Assembly: GCA_037501455.1 (NCBI GenBank)
Contig: CM074862.1
Span: 62,651,501 to 62,715,500 of the forward strand
Origin: Lantana camara
Taxonomy: Eukaryota > Streptophyta > Magnoliopsida > Lamiales > Verbenaceae
DNA length: 64,000 nucleotides
Direction of reading: 5' to 3'
The notes beneath the pieces were generated by a model that worked only from the letters and a program-made list of their open reading frames with translations, was not told the origin of the DNA and made no database searches. The stretch's first letter is position 1. Each line of letters starts with the position of its first letter. Below are positions 1-9,961 of this stretch, piece by piece. Made by a program: the position numbers and the translations under genes.

Positions 1-1598
1 CTCTACTGATGTGACCCTCTCAATTTGCACATCTCCTCTTTTGATAATATCACGGATTAGGTGATACTTCCTCATAATGTGCTTGGTCCGTTGGTGAGAT
101 CTTGGTTCTCTTGCTTGAGCAACCGCCACAGTGTTGTCACAAAACACAGTAATGGGGTCTTTCATGCTAGGAACAACATTCAACTCTCGAATTAAGTTTC
201 TAATCCAAACACCTTCCTTAGCTGCATCATTTGCAGCTAAGTATTCGGCCTCAGTGGTCGAATCTGCAGTTGTAGTTTGCTTGGAACTCTTCCAACTCAC
301 TGCTCCGCCGTTTAGACAGAAAATGTATCCTGACATTGACTTAAAATCACCTAAGTCAGATGCAAAGCTTGCATCGCAGTATTCTTCGATAGTAAGATCT
401 TTCTGACCTCCGTAAACTAAGAATAAATCTTTAGTACTTTTCAAGTATTTAAGAATATTCTTCACGGCAGCCCAGTGACCATCTCCAGGGTCAGATTGGA
501 AACGACTTGTAACACTAAGTGCATAAGCCACATCCGGTCGAGTACATAACATTGCATGCATTATGCTACCTATTGCTGATGCATAAGGTGTACGAGTCAT
601 TCTATCCTTCTCAAGGTTAGTCTTAGGACACATCTTCTTTGAAAGACATGTTCCTACACTCATAGGAAGGTTCTTAACCTTTGCTGACTCCATATTGAAT
701 CTCTTCAATACTTTGTCAATGTACATCAACTGTGATAGTCCTATCAACCTTCTAGATCTATCTCGATAGATTTTTATTCCAAGGATGTAGGACGCATCAC
801 GAAGATCTTTCATCTCGAATTGGTTCGATAACCATAACTTAGTCACTTTCATGTCATCCTTCGAATTCCCAATAAGAAGGATGCCATCAACATAAAGTAC
901 TAAGAATTGCACTGAGGTCTCCAATTTCTTTCTATACACACATGATTCATTCGAAATTTGAATGAAACCAAACGCTTTGACTGATTCATCAAATCGAATA
1001 TTCCAATTCCTAGAGCCTGTTTCAATCCATAGATTTATCTTTGGAGTTTGCAAACCTTTTGCTCACTCCCAGTGAATGTGAAACCTATGGGTTGCTCCAT
1101 ATAAATGTCTTTATCAATGTCTCGATTGAGAAAGGCAGTTTTCACATCCATTTGCCATATCTCGTAGTCATAATACGCAGCAATGGCAAGCATGATCCGA
1201 ATAGACTTTTGCATTGCAACTGGTGAAAAGGTTTCATTAAAGTCCACGCCGGGTCTTTGAGTGAATCCTTTTGCAACCAGTCTTGCTTTGTAGGCTGCAA
1301 TGCTTCCATCAACTCCAAGCTTTCTCTTAAAGATCTATTTGCAACCTATGGGTTTGACCCCATCAGGCAAATCTACCAAGGTCCAAACTTGGTTGGATTT
1401 CATGGAATCCATTTCGGATTTCATGGCTTCTATCCACTATTCAGAGTCAGAATCTGAAAGTGCCTCCTCATATGTTAAAGGATCATTATCCTTTTGAGAG
1501 ATTTTATGGAAGAATCCATACCATATCTCCGGCTGTCTAGGAGTGCGTTCAGAACGCCTTAGAGGAGGATTTTCATGTGTATCGAAATTCGTGATTGG
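1..1598 (-). pseudogene. copia-1 reverse transcriptase / RNase H, broken
   Basis: The copia RT (RVT_2 type) and RNase H C-terminal half of the polyprotein, which would copy element RNA to cDNA in the cytoplasmic particle. RT landmarks read on the minus strand: LVAKGFTQRPG near 1275-1240, ETFSPVA near 1235-1215, MDVKTAFLNRDID near 1150-1115. The catalytic box near 881-895 reads LYVDG where YVDD is expected, so one catalytic Asp is lost. RNase H landmarks include YCDASFASD near 380-355 and a TVFCDNT box near 150-130. Stops interrupt the frame near 1435, 1345 and 1037, and a one-base shift follows the 1037 stop. The aligned copia-2 codons are sense at these places. The 3' end lies outside the window. 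Confidence 0.9.
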
Positions 1599-2858
1599 TT
1601 ATGGTTGATCAGAAGGGTGCGTTTCTTCAGTGGGTGGTGTGGGATCACTTTGTACTTCTTCTAATTCTAGGATCTTGCCTTTCTTTTCTTTAAGGAACGG
1701 TTCCTCAAGAAAAGTGGCATTTCTGGAAACAAACACCTTTTGCTCAGATTGATCATAGAAGTAGTATCCTATGGATTCCTTAGGATAACCTACAAAGTAG
1801 CATAAGTTAGAACGAGATTCTAACTTATCTCCCACTGTCCTCTTCCCATAAGCAGGACAACCCCAAATTCTTAAGTAAGAATAACTAGGGATTTTACCAT
1901 GCTACATTTCATAGGGCGTTTCAGGGACTGACTTAGAGGGAACTAGATTCAAAATCTTTGCTGCACTTTCTAGGGCATAACCCCAGAAAGAAGGTGGTAA
2001 GTCAATGAAACTCATCATGGAACGAACCATATGAAGTAAGGTTCGATTCCTTCTCTCAGAAACTCCATTAAGCTGAGGAGTTCCCGAAGAAGTCCACTGA
2101 GAGATAATCCCATTATCTTTGAGATGATTGAGGAATTCTTCACTAAGATACTCGCTTCCTCGATCAGATCGAAGTGCTTTGATCTTGTGACCAGTTTGGT
2201 TCTCAACCTCCTTTTGAAATTCTAAGAATTTCTCAAAAGCTTCAGATTTATACTTCATTAAGTATACATAACCATATCGACTAAAGTCATCGGTAAAGGT
2301 TATGGAATACTGATGATTGTTTCTAGTGCTAACACTGAGCGGTCCAAAAACATCAGAATGGATCAAATCCAAGACCTTAGTGGCACGTTCCACAGTCCCT
2401 TTAAGAGGAACTTTGGACATCTTTCCTTTGAGACAGGATTCGCAAGAAGTTAACTCCTTAAGATCATTTTCAGAGAATGATCCTAAAGTTTTTATCTTGC
2501 TAATTCTGTTCTTGGAAATGTGTCCTAATCTAGCGTGCCATAAGGGAGCTGAAACTTTGTCATCTCTCTTATGCTTCGCTTCTCGTTGTATATTCATAAT
2601 ATTGATATTCTGAGTTAGATAAAGTCCATTACTTAGAGTACCGATGTGAACAGAAGAGTTGTTCCGTTTGATAAAGTATTTACCATTCTTAATATAAGTT
2701 TCATAACCTTCACAATCTAAAATTGGAATTGAAATTATATTACGAATAATGCTCGGTACATAAAGGACTTTATTTAAGACTAACTCAAAACTACCTAAAT
2801 CTAATCTAATTGTGCCTAAAGCTCGAGCTTCAACGTTTGAGCCATCGTCTATCTTCAA
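1599..2858 (-). pseudogene. copia-1 integrase with zinc-binding (GAG_pre-integrase) domain
   Basis: Integrase inserts element cDNA into chromosomal DNA. The main open stretch (2858-1902) holds the HHCC zinc-binding part (LWHARLGHIS ... CESCLKGKM) and then the rve catalytic core with all three acidic residues: Asp in LIHSDVFGPL, Asp in LRSDRGSEYL and Glu in GVSERRNRTLL. The core is therefore complete here, unlike copia-2. A stop at 1902-1904 replaces a Trp codon present in copia-2. The frame then continues as the integrase C-terminal linker (GCPAYGKR ... FVGYPKESIGYYFYD) to about 1599. A further stop separates this segment from gag-protease at 2883. The 2858 start is only the first possible start after that stop; the protein was made as part of a polyprotein. 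Confidence 0.9.
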
Positions 2859-2882
2859 GACACATTCTCCTTCTTTGAGTTG

Positions 2883-3838
2883 TTAGACTTCACTTAGCAT
2901 TTGTACATCATTACAAATATGAGTTCCACAACCGGTATCAAGTACCCAAGAACTAGAATTAATAGAAAGATTTACTTCAACAAGAAAGATACCTTTCTTT
3001 AGAGTAGCCTTGTACTCTGGGCAGTTTCTCCTCCAATGTCCCGCTTTGCCACAATGGAAGCAAACATCCTCTTTCTGATCACGCTTCTTCTTTTGGGCCT
3101 TCCCCTTTGAAACGCCACCAGTGGGCCTAAGGGGTTTCTTCTTCTTCTTTTGGGCTTTCTTGCCCTTACCTTTAGAAGGCCCAGAAGAGGAAGATGGAGC
3201 TTTCACCATCAAAACCTTATTGTCCTTCTTGATCGTGCTTTCAGCAGTCACAAGCTGACTAATCAGCTCAGCTACAGTAGCACCAGCATGATTCATATTG
3301 AAGTTAAGGACAAATGGGTTGAATGATGGTGGGAGCGAAGCTAGCAACAAATCCATTGAAAGCTCATCTTTCAGTGGCATGTCCATGGAGGCAAGTTTCT
3401 CAGTAAGGGCAAGAAACTTGAGTCCATATTCATGGACACTTGAACCTTCCCTCATTCTTAAGTGGAACAATTCCTTTGAAGTGTTATACCTTGTAACACG
3501 TTCATGAGGGCGGTAAAGTTTCTCTAAGTGGTCGTAAATCTCCCAAGCGAATTCCATGGCCTCATGTTGCCTTTGCAAGTCCGGAGACCTGTTAGCCAAC
3601 ATAAGGCAACGGGCTTGGAGATTATCATCCTTGCACTTCTGAATCGCGTCCCACTCGGCCCGAGTGGGAGCCTCCCCTTGGGGACTAGGCTCCCCTTCGA
3701 AGAGAACATAAGTTCTCTTCTCAGAATCTAAAATGATTTTTAGATTCCTCAACCAATCAGAATAGTTGGGACCAGTCAAACAATTGGAAGCGGGCAAGAT
3801 GGTGATGAATTGGTCTAAACCTTCGACTAGCGACTTAT
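2883..3838 (-). pseudogene. copia-1 gag and protease, broken at the N-terminus
   Basis: The particle capsid protein and the aspartic protease that matures it. Gag landmarks: LTGPNYSDWLRNLKI near 3780-3735, then YNTSKELFHLRMREG and ATVAELISQL (UBN2/Retrotran_gag type). A Lys/Arg-rich basic stretch leads into the CCHC knuckle CFHCGKAGHWRRNC near 3065-3020. The protease motif DTGCGTHIC follows near 2945-2915. The frame ends with TAA at 2883, where copia-2 has a sense codon. There is no ATG in the usual place. A recognisable gag start codon with the expected first codons (MATKNPLVSI) lies about 400 bp upstream at 4238, separated by sequence that copia-2 lacks. Confidence 0.88.
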
Positions 3839-3844
3839 TGGGAC

Positions 3845-4207
3845 CTGCCCAGAAAAGAAAGAGGAGAAATTGGCTTAATTCAACTCGATGATATTACCAC
3901 TTATTCCGACAACAGCTTATGATATCACCCTCGGGTCACCCCCTAAAGATTGAAATCCATTCCTTTAGCATAGCAAGGCTACGTGGTCTTCTCTTCCCAC
4001 AGCCGATTCTATACCAGTCTTCTATCCAACAGCGCTTACTCTCGTTGTGGTTATTGCATCAAGCACGGGTTACGAAAGCAAGGGCGTTAAGGCTTTCCTT
4101 CTCAGATAGAGGGCGAACTCTTTTCTCGGCGTAAGGATTGGTACTATAATATGCATGGTTGGAGCGCATTCACGAGCACTAGCTTTCCTGGCTTGTTCAC
4201 ATTCACC
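3845..4207 (-). other. Extra segment splitting the copia-1 gag N-terminus, intron-like borders
   Basis: Read on the minus strand, the ATG and first ten gag codons at 4238-4208 match copia-2 at 52065. The match then breaks and resumes at about 3795. The extra stretch begins GGTGAATG and ends in a strong 3' splice-like sequence, CTCTTTCTTTTCTGGGCAG, at about 3863-3845. It is either an intron or insertion in copia-1, or a deletion in copia-2. Splicing exactly at these borders does not give an uninterrupted frame, so I do not call it an intron. Confidence 0.4.
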
Positions 4208-4420
4208 GAATAGATACAAGAGGGTTTTTGGTTGCCATTTCAAAACACGTAGAGAATCACAGAATCTACGACCTAAATGGTAAAACAGAGAACTAGTGAG
4301 CATGCTGAATTATAACGATATACAAAAGATAAGGTCTTTAATCTAATGTAGCTCCCACTGTTTTTCAAAGATCTAGAATTCCCAAAGATCTAAGAGGAAC
4401 ACGTTTCCCAATGGGTACTA

Positions 4421-4790
4421 AGATCCTAGGCATTCTACCTCGAACCCACGACTCGCGGACATTCTAAGTAAGAGCCCTAGGTAGGTACAACTTACCAATT
4501 CTAATACCTTTAGAACTCTTAGTAATTGGTTTTTGCATCACCTATCTTTCAATATGGACCCACGACTAGTGCGACATCCATATTTACTTAGGCGTTAAGC
4601 TAGACCCATCAATCATAAGATCATGATCAAAACTTAGTTCGAACGACCCACGACTCGCGGACATCGCCCTTGCTAAAATTGATCATGAAATATTGATCAT
4701 TTAAATGATCAATTAGGTAACTAAGAACTAATAAGCTCCACTAGCTATCCCACGACTCGCGGACAATAACTAGCTTCACTTACTAAACTT
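4421..4790 (-). repeat. Four-copy structured motif in copia-1 leader
   Basis: Four copies of a motif that reads GTCCGCGAGTCGTGGGT on the RNA-sense strand lie at 4444-4462, 4558-4577, 4646-4664 and 4748-4765, about 100 bp apart. Two copies are flanked by complementary arms: AATATGG/CCATATT at 4551-4584 and CTAGTTAT/ATAGCTAG (one G.U) at 4741-4773. The same four motifs lie in the copia-2 leader at 51521-51862. The positions, upstream of gag and downstream of the primer-binding site, suggest an RNA function such as packaging or translation control; that is inference. Confidence 0.8.
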
Positions 4791-6212
4791 ATAACCTATT
4801 TATGGAATGCTAGTAATTTAATTCAAAATTTGCATCTCGAATTAAACACCTATTTGTTCGAAATTAGCTTAATATTTAATGAGAATTTTCGAATCAATCG
4901 GAGAGTTGTCCGGTTCGACCTCACCAACATATATTTTATCCAATTTTATTAGTCTTGATTAATACAAGTACACTAAAACGCATTTCAAACAAGCACATAA
5001 ACAAATAACATGTCCTAGCATGATACTAACATGTAATGATCATGGGTTCTACCTATCTTATGCGTGATATGTGGGAGCCACTCCACAATCACAAGTTCTA
5101 ACATACATGCCACATAAACAGTTTAAATCACATAAGGGAAAGTGATAACAAAATACGAGCCCTATCTCTATTACATTTTTACAATTGAGATTCACCTCCC
5201 TAACATTTTGAGGGGTCTTCACTTGTGGCCTCCTTGTTACTTGAATGTGGTCCATCTTACTCCATGGTGCATTGTCTCCAAAATGAAAATAAAACCTCAC
5301 CACCTATCTCTACTCTCAAATTACAATAAAAAGAAAAAGACATAAAATAATAAGGCTCAATCTTCATATTGGCCTTAGACAATTACACGGGGCATACCCC
5401 GACCTCAAAAACTGTAATATGGAAAGCCACATAATAAATCACATAACAGTACGCACATAATTGAGGCTCCAACCTCAATTGAAAAACGCAACTATAGGGC
5501 TCCAACCCCAATTTAAACCATCCATGTGCATAAATTAAAACCATACATAAGTCTAAACCCATGATCACCTAACATGCTTTTGCGAGAATTTAAATTTAAC
5601 CAATAAATTAAAATTCCCGTTTCAAGTCCTAATGACTTAAAACACGATTTGATGCGAGTCTTATTTATAAAAATTTTCAATAAATCCCAAATTAACAAAA
5701 CAAATAAAATTCCAATTAATTTCTGAAAATTAATAATTTTATCAAAGATGTATTTTCCCAAAATATAAACCGTTTCTATTTCTCAAAAATCCCAATTTTA
5801 AGTTTTATTCAAAAATTAAAATAATTATTCAAAAATAAAAATTTAAAATTAAAATAAAAAAAAATTGGGACTGGATTGCACGAAATACGAAAACGGATTA
5901 CGAAAACGGGGCCCGCACACGAAAGAGCCGCGCACATCACGCGCGCCGATCCGCGCAGCCTTCTCGGGCGGCTGGCCGGTCTGTCCTGGCCAGTGCTGGC
6001 GACTTTCAAAAACAGTTTATACAGTTTCAAATCTAAAATTGTTTTCAAAAAATTAAATTTTGTAAAAACTAATTACCAGAAACTTTCAGGAAAAAATACA
6101 GTTTCGTAATTCAGGCTTTCTAAAACAATTACAAATACTCAATCGCATCAAGCCTAAGAATTTCTTCCAAATTCAGTATAATTGAGACGAATCAGAAACA
6201 CGATTAACGAGG
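4791..6212 (-). other. copia-1 untranslated leader, no coding signal
   Basis: AT-rich noncoding sequence between the primer-binding site and the leader motifs. No homologous protein frame is visible. The part nearest the motifs (about 4791-5050) aligns with copia-2 from 51243 on. A short GC-rich island at about 5905-6003 stands out from its surroundings and can pair CTGGCC with GGCCAG. Short ORFs here look like chance. Confidence 0.65.
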
Positions 6213-6226
6213 TGGCTCTAATACCA
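6213..6226 (-). other. copia-1 primer-binding site
   Basis: On the minus strand this reads TGGTATTAGAGCCA, one base different from the canonical TGGTATCAGAGC complementary to the 3' end of initiator tRNA-Met. It lies two bases inside the LTR border, as expected for minus-strand cDNA priming. Confidence 0.85.
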
Positions 6227-6613
6227 CTTCTAGGAAAACACGAATCAGAAAGCAGCGGAAATTTAAAAATTTCCAACAAAAGGACCTTGGACTCGCAATC
6301 GTGTATCCAAATTCGTAGAGTTAAGAAACTTACTTTTCTTTTTTTCTTTCTTCAAGCATTTCAAGCCACCCAAGAACGCTCTTCTCGTGGCTTGATCCCC
6401 TCTCCTTGGTAAAGCTCGAATCTTCAAACTTCTAACTTGAAGCTCTCTAGAGATAGTCCACCAACTTGACTACAATCTAACTAGTAAGGATGCTAGTTCT
6501 CTAGTTAGTGTTTAGGCTTAACCTAGGATTTCGTTTATCGTGGAGAAAGGATGGTGTTCAACACATAAACCAAAAGAATTGCCAAATCTCTCTAAGGGGA
6601 GCTCGAGCTCCCC

Positions 6614-6621
6614 TATTTATA
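6614..6621 (-). promoter_or_regulatory. TATA box of copia-1 LTR
   Basis: TATAAATA on the minus strand, just downstream (RNA sense) of the ACGTG cluster and at the position where copia-2 LTR A has TATAAGTA (57524-57531). It would mark the U3/R boundary. Confidence 0.6.
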
Positions 6622-6954
6622 AGAGGGGAGTGGCCGAAATTCTTAGTCCTTATGGACTAGGGTTTTGGTCCCTCTCTCTCCTATTACTTGATCATCAAGT
6701 AATTTTGACTTTGACTTTGAATTCAAAGTCAAATCAACTTTCAAGAGAGCTAAAAATATCCAAACTATTTTTTGGATAATTTTATACTTTATTTATTTAA
6801 AATAAATAACTTATTTTATCTAATTAATTAATTCATAATTAATTAACTAGATTATTTTCTCCAAAATTAGAATTTCTTTTTAATTCAAAATTAAACCAAA
6901 GTCTATTAAATAATTAACACATTTAATTATTTAATATATATACAATATATATAT

Positions 6955-7035
6955 TTACACGTGTGGGACACGTGTCACAAGTACACGTGTCACTCACGTG
7001 ACCCACACATGTGGTTCCACACGTGTGGAACCCTC
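6955..7035 (-). promoter_or_regulatory. ACGTG (G-box/ABRE-like) cluster in copia-1 LTR U3
   Basis: About six ACGTG/CACGTG cores within 80 bp, upstream of the TATA box in RNA sense. The corresponding parts of the other two copia LTRs (57075-57185 and 59670-59740) are also rich in CACGTG/CGCGTG. ACGTG cores bind plant bZIP and bHLH factors, so a stress-type enhancer is plausible. Confidence 0.55.
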
Positions 7036-8190
7036 TTGGCCCGATTAACTCGTTTAATCATTTTAAAGCCTCAACTCATGTAACCAAGTTGTTGTGTGTG
7101 ACCCTCTAGGTTCTCAATTCAATTAGCAGTGACCCTAATTAATTAATTCACTAATTAATTAATTCACTAATTAATTAATCAGCCCACAGATTAAACGACC
7201 ATAGTCTAGCAATAGGTGTTTAACCCCTAGCTGAATTGGAATGTTCGGATTCGACAGAACCTTTAAGTCATTGATTCATGTGAGATACAATCCTCCTACT
7301 TACTATCTCTCAACCAAGATCTAGGGCAAGGGAATAATCAGAACCCTAATAATCCGGTCCTAAAGCTAAGTGCATTTCATATCCATTTGATCTCAATCCA
7401 AGAAACCCTTTTCTTGATGTCTTGATCTACTGCCTGGGCCAAGGACTCCATATGGCATATGAATGACTTACACGAAAAGAGATCACCATGCAAATGCAAG
7501 TATAGGTCCTTTCTTGATTCTCATTCACTTTCATGAATCACTTGTGCAGCCCCAGCATAAGCCTTGAATCAATTGTCTAAGGCGACACCCTTTAAAGCTT
7601 ATACCTAAGACTACAGAGTTAACTCATAAAGTGACAAGGAACCTCAAGTCTTAAGGATCAATTAATCACATCAATGACTCGTGAGATATTTCCTAATCTG
7701 GAAGTTTCCATTTCCAGAAATAGAAACTTCCTTTCCCATTTAGAAATCTTCTCACACGGGGGAACTCAGTGAACTTACTTATTGAAGTAAGCACCATCAT
7801 GTATCACGCACGTATCAACTATACACTTTGCACCTCCATGAAACAAGGTGGTCCTTCTTAAGGGCATGATCCCACAAGCAAGCCTTAGAGGAGTCATGTT
7901 GACACTCCCACTGTCTGTAGGACTCATCGGCTTGGAGTATTTTACTAATCATGACTTATGTGATATAGGGCTCGTGTCATGAACCATTTCACCTAAATGG
8001 TAGAGTCCTAAAGTCATCCGGATTAGGGGAGTTCTCATACATGCACAGATAAAGTAAACGCATACCAAACAAGAGCATATAAAGAAGTGTTGCCTCAATT
8101 CGTTATTTCATTCAAAGATTGTCGGTGATTACAATAAGGAAAAGCACAAAGCGGATATACAATCGGCTTTCTAGGGCACTATTCCTAACA

Positions 8191-9520
8191 GACTCTCTCA
8201 CAGGTTCTCCTTAAGGTTAGCAAACCAGACACGAAGCCCTTAGTCGTTTGCTCTCACTTCCAAGTAGAATTTAAAAGTAGTTGGAGAATCCTTACGATTC
8301 CCGATATTCGGTCTTCCACCAATGGCACATTAGATATTGCTACACAAAGTTTGCAACCTCTTTTCTTATGCTTACATATCATCACCGGATCTTCAAGTCT
8401 CGAACCAATAGTGGAATTAGTCTCGTACCGAGCACTTCTAAGGACATAGGCTCCAACTTTTCGTTAGCACGCAAAACCAAAGTCTTCCTTTGTACCTCGA
8501 TTGCAACGGAGAAGTTTCGAGTACCCTCCGAAATAAAGCCGATGCCGAAGGCAACTCTCTTCAAAATCCTCATCCACTCGAAACCATGCCTCTTCTTTGC
8601 CATTCATGTCACGGGATGGCCGTCTATAAAAGACGAATCTCCTATCGGATCCTAATAGCACTAGAGACTTACACTCTGAGGCAATTCTCGGTTCTTCTAC
8701 CGGAACACGTAGTCTGTAATACCCTTGTAGAAACCACACTCGGAGCCACCAACGAAACTCTGAAGAAGCGCGAAGACACCACTCTTCGAAGCTGGCAGAG
8801 GGTATTCTTCTCCCACGATTAACCCCGTGTTGCTCACAGTAATTTATATTCATCTTAAAGTCCATCTTCTTCCTTAGATAGGACTAAGTACTCCACAAAG
8901 AAGTACTCAATTGATGAAATTACCTTCTGAGAGCTTATCGACTACTTCTAGAGGTCCAACCCACACTAGAGCTATCCGGTAGGGAAATCTTCAAGAAAGG
9001 TCCAACTCCGGGATAAAGACCACGACCACTTCAACGTCCTTATCAAGTGGTGAAAAATCCAACCCTCAAGGAACATAAAAAAGGGTCTTACTTCGATCTT
9101 CGTCTCCTCAAGCTTGGCTCGACCCTTCGGTTACCCTAAAGGCAAGCCACAAAGCTTGTTGCACCATCCCGGAATTACCAGCCACTCCACGAAGGATACA
9201 AATGGGCTAGCCTTCAATCTAGTACCCAAAAATATCATTGAGCCCTAAAAAAGGACCTCCTAACTTAACCACCCAACGCCTATGGCAACACCGTACCTTA
9301 ACTAGGCACCTTCAAGAAGAACCTCCAGGAGCTCGGCCCTCACAACTCACCAAGCACTCTCGAGCACTCACCTTACCAAACTCTCTTCAAAAGAGAGTTC
9401 ACACAATGAAGCAAACCAACAACAAGTAAGAAACCAGAGGCAACGAGAAAAGAAAGGTAACAAGTAAGCGGGTTTCCCCAATTAAATAAAATGTATTTAT
9501 GAAGTGCCATGAATGTTTTA
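8191..9520 (-). other. Element G internal 3' region, no recognisable gene
   Basis: Beyond the shared CGGTGAACGGTAC motif (9523-9538) no frame gives a protein I recognise on either strand. The longest open stretch (8865-8464, minus) has no family landmark. A perfect hairpin AACTCTCTT-CAA-AAGAGAGTT lies near 9378-9398. Some pol remnant may hide here but I cannot show one. Confidence 0.5.
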
Positions 9521-9538
9521 GTGTACCGTTCACCGTAG

Positions 9539-9956
9539 TGGTATTGTTGATTTCAGCGTCCACTTTTTATCTCTCGAAAGGGTTACCTTGTGCTTGAACC
9601 GGGATCTTGAAATCACGATATTGTGAAGTCTTCGAATTCTGGTTGTTCCTCGGACGAACTCTTGCTATATATCAAAATTTTCCACATTTGAAGCATTTCC
9701 TCGATCTCCTTTTTGTGAACTCCCATCCACATCTTTTGGACTTCGACAATTGGGTTATTGAATTGGTTCCGGTGAAAGGAACATCAAACCTCTCATTTGA
9801 GAATCGAATCTTGTTCTTCTCATAATGTTGTTGACGTCTCGAAATTCCTTAAAAACTCTTGAAATTCAGATCCCTCACTTGATTTTGAACTTAGACTGAA
9901 CCTTTATCTCTCAATCTTGAAGAAATCAGAGTATGTTTCCGGTATCCGGATGTAAG
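9539..9956 (-). pseudogene. Element G gag C-terminal remnant with zinc-knuckle trace
   Basis: The minus strand reads KCFKCGKF near 9702-9679, the first half of a retroviral-type CCHC knuckle; the second half is degraded by a stop. This is where the C-terminal part of gag should fall once the 9962-19836 insertion is removed. The frame is broken many times. Downstream comes the CGGTGAACGGTAC motif that also follows gag directly in the array units. Confidence 0.5.
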
Positions 9957-9961
9957 ATGTC

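Larger units (their letters stand above)
1..8190 (-). mobile_element. Ty1/copia LTR retrotransposon (copia-1), 3' end outside window
   Basis: Reading leftward on the minus strand: 5' LTR (8190-6229), primer-binding site (6226-6213), a leader of about 2 kb, gag with CCHC knuckle and protease motif, integrase, then reverse transcriptase and RNase H running off the window start. The order gag-PR-IN-RT-RH defines Ty1/copia. The LTR opens TGTTAGGAATAGTGCCC, as do the two copia LTRs near 55890 and 58495, so all are one family. The element is inactive: in-frame stops in every domain, a frameshift in RT and a YVDG catalytic box. It appears to sit inside gypsy element G; its TSD cannot be tested because the left end is not in the window. 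Confidence 0.93.
6229..8190 (-). repeat. copia-1 5' LTR
   Basis: 1962 bp. On the minus strand it starts TGTTAGGAATAGTGCCC and ends ...GTTTTCCTAGA next to the primer-binding site. Length and both ends match the solo LTR at 58495-60490 (1996 bp), whose end is ...GTTTTGCAACA; the terminal CA is mutated to GA here. It contains a TATA box near 6614-6621 and an ACGTG-rich cluster near 6955-7030. Confidence 0.9.

Noticed and set aside
4020..4303. Short ORFs (71-77 codons) in the copia-1 leader segment
   Set aside because: Chance frames in the segment that splits gag; no domain.
6596..6635. Terminator-like palindrome around GGGAGCTCGAGCTCCC
   Set aside because: Bacterial-type terminators do not apply here; it is beside the LTR TATA box and may be incidental.
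8281..8865. Overlapping ORFs of 110-133 codons on both strands
   Set aside because: No family motif in any frame; similarity to gypsy pol motifs such as GYYRL was too short to support a call.
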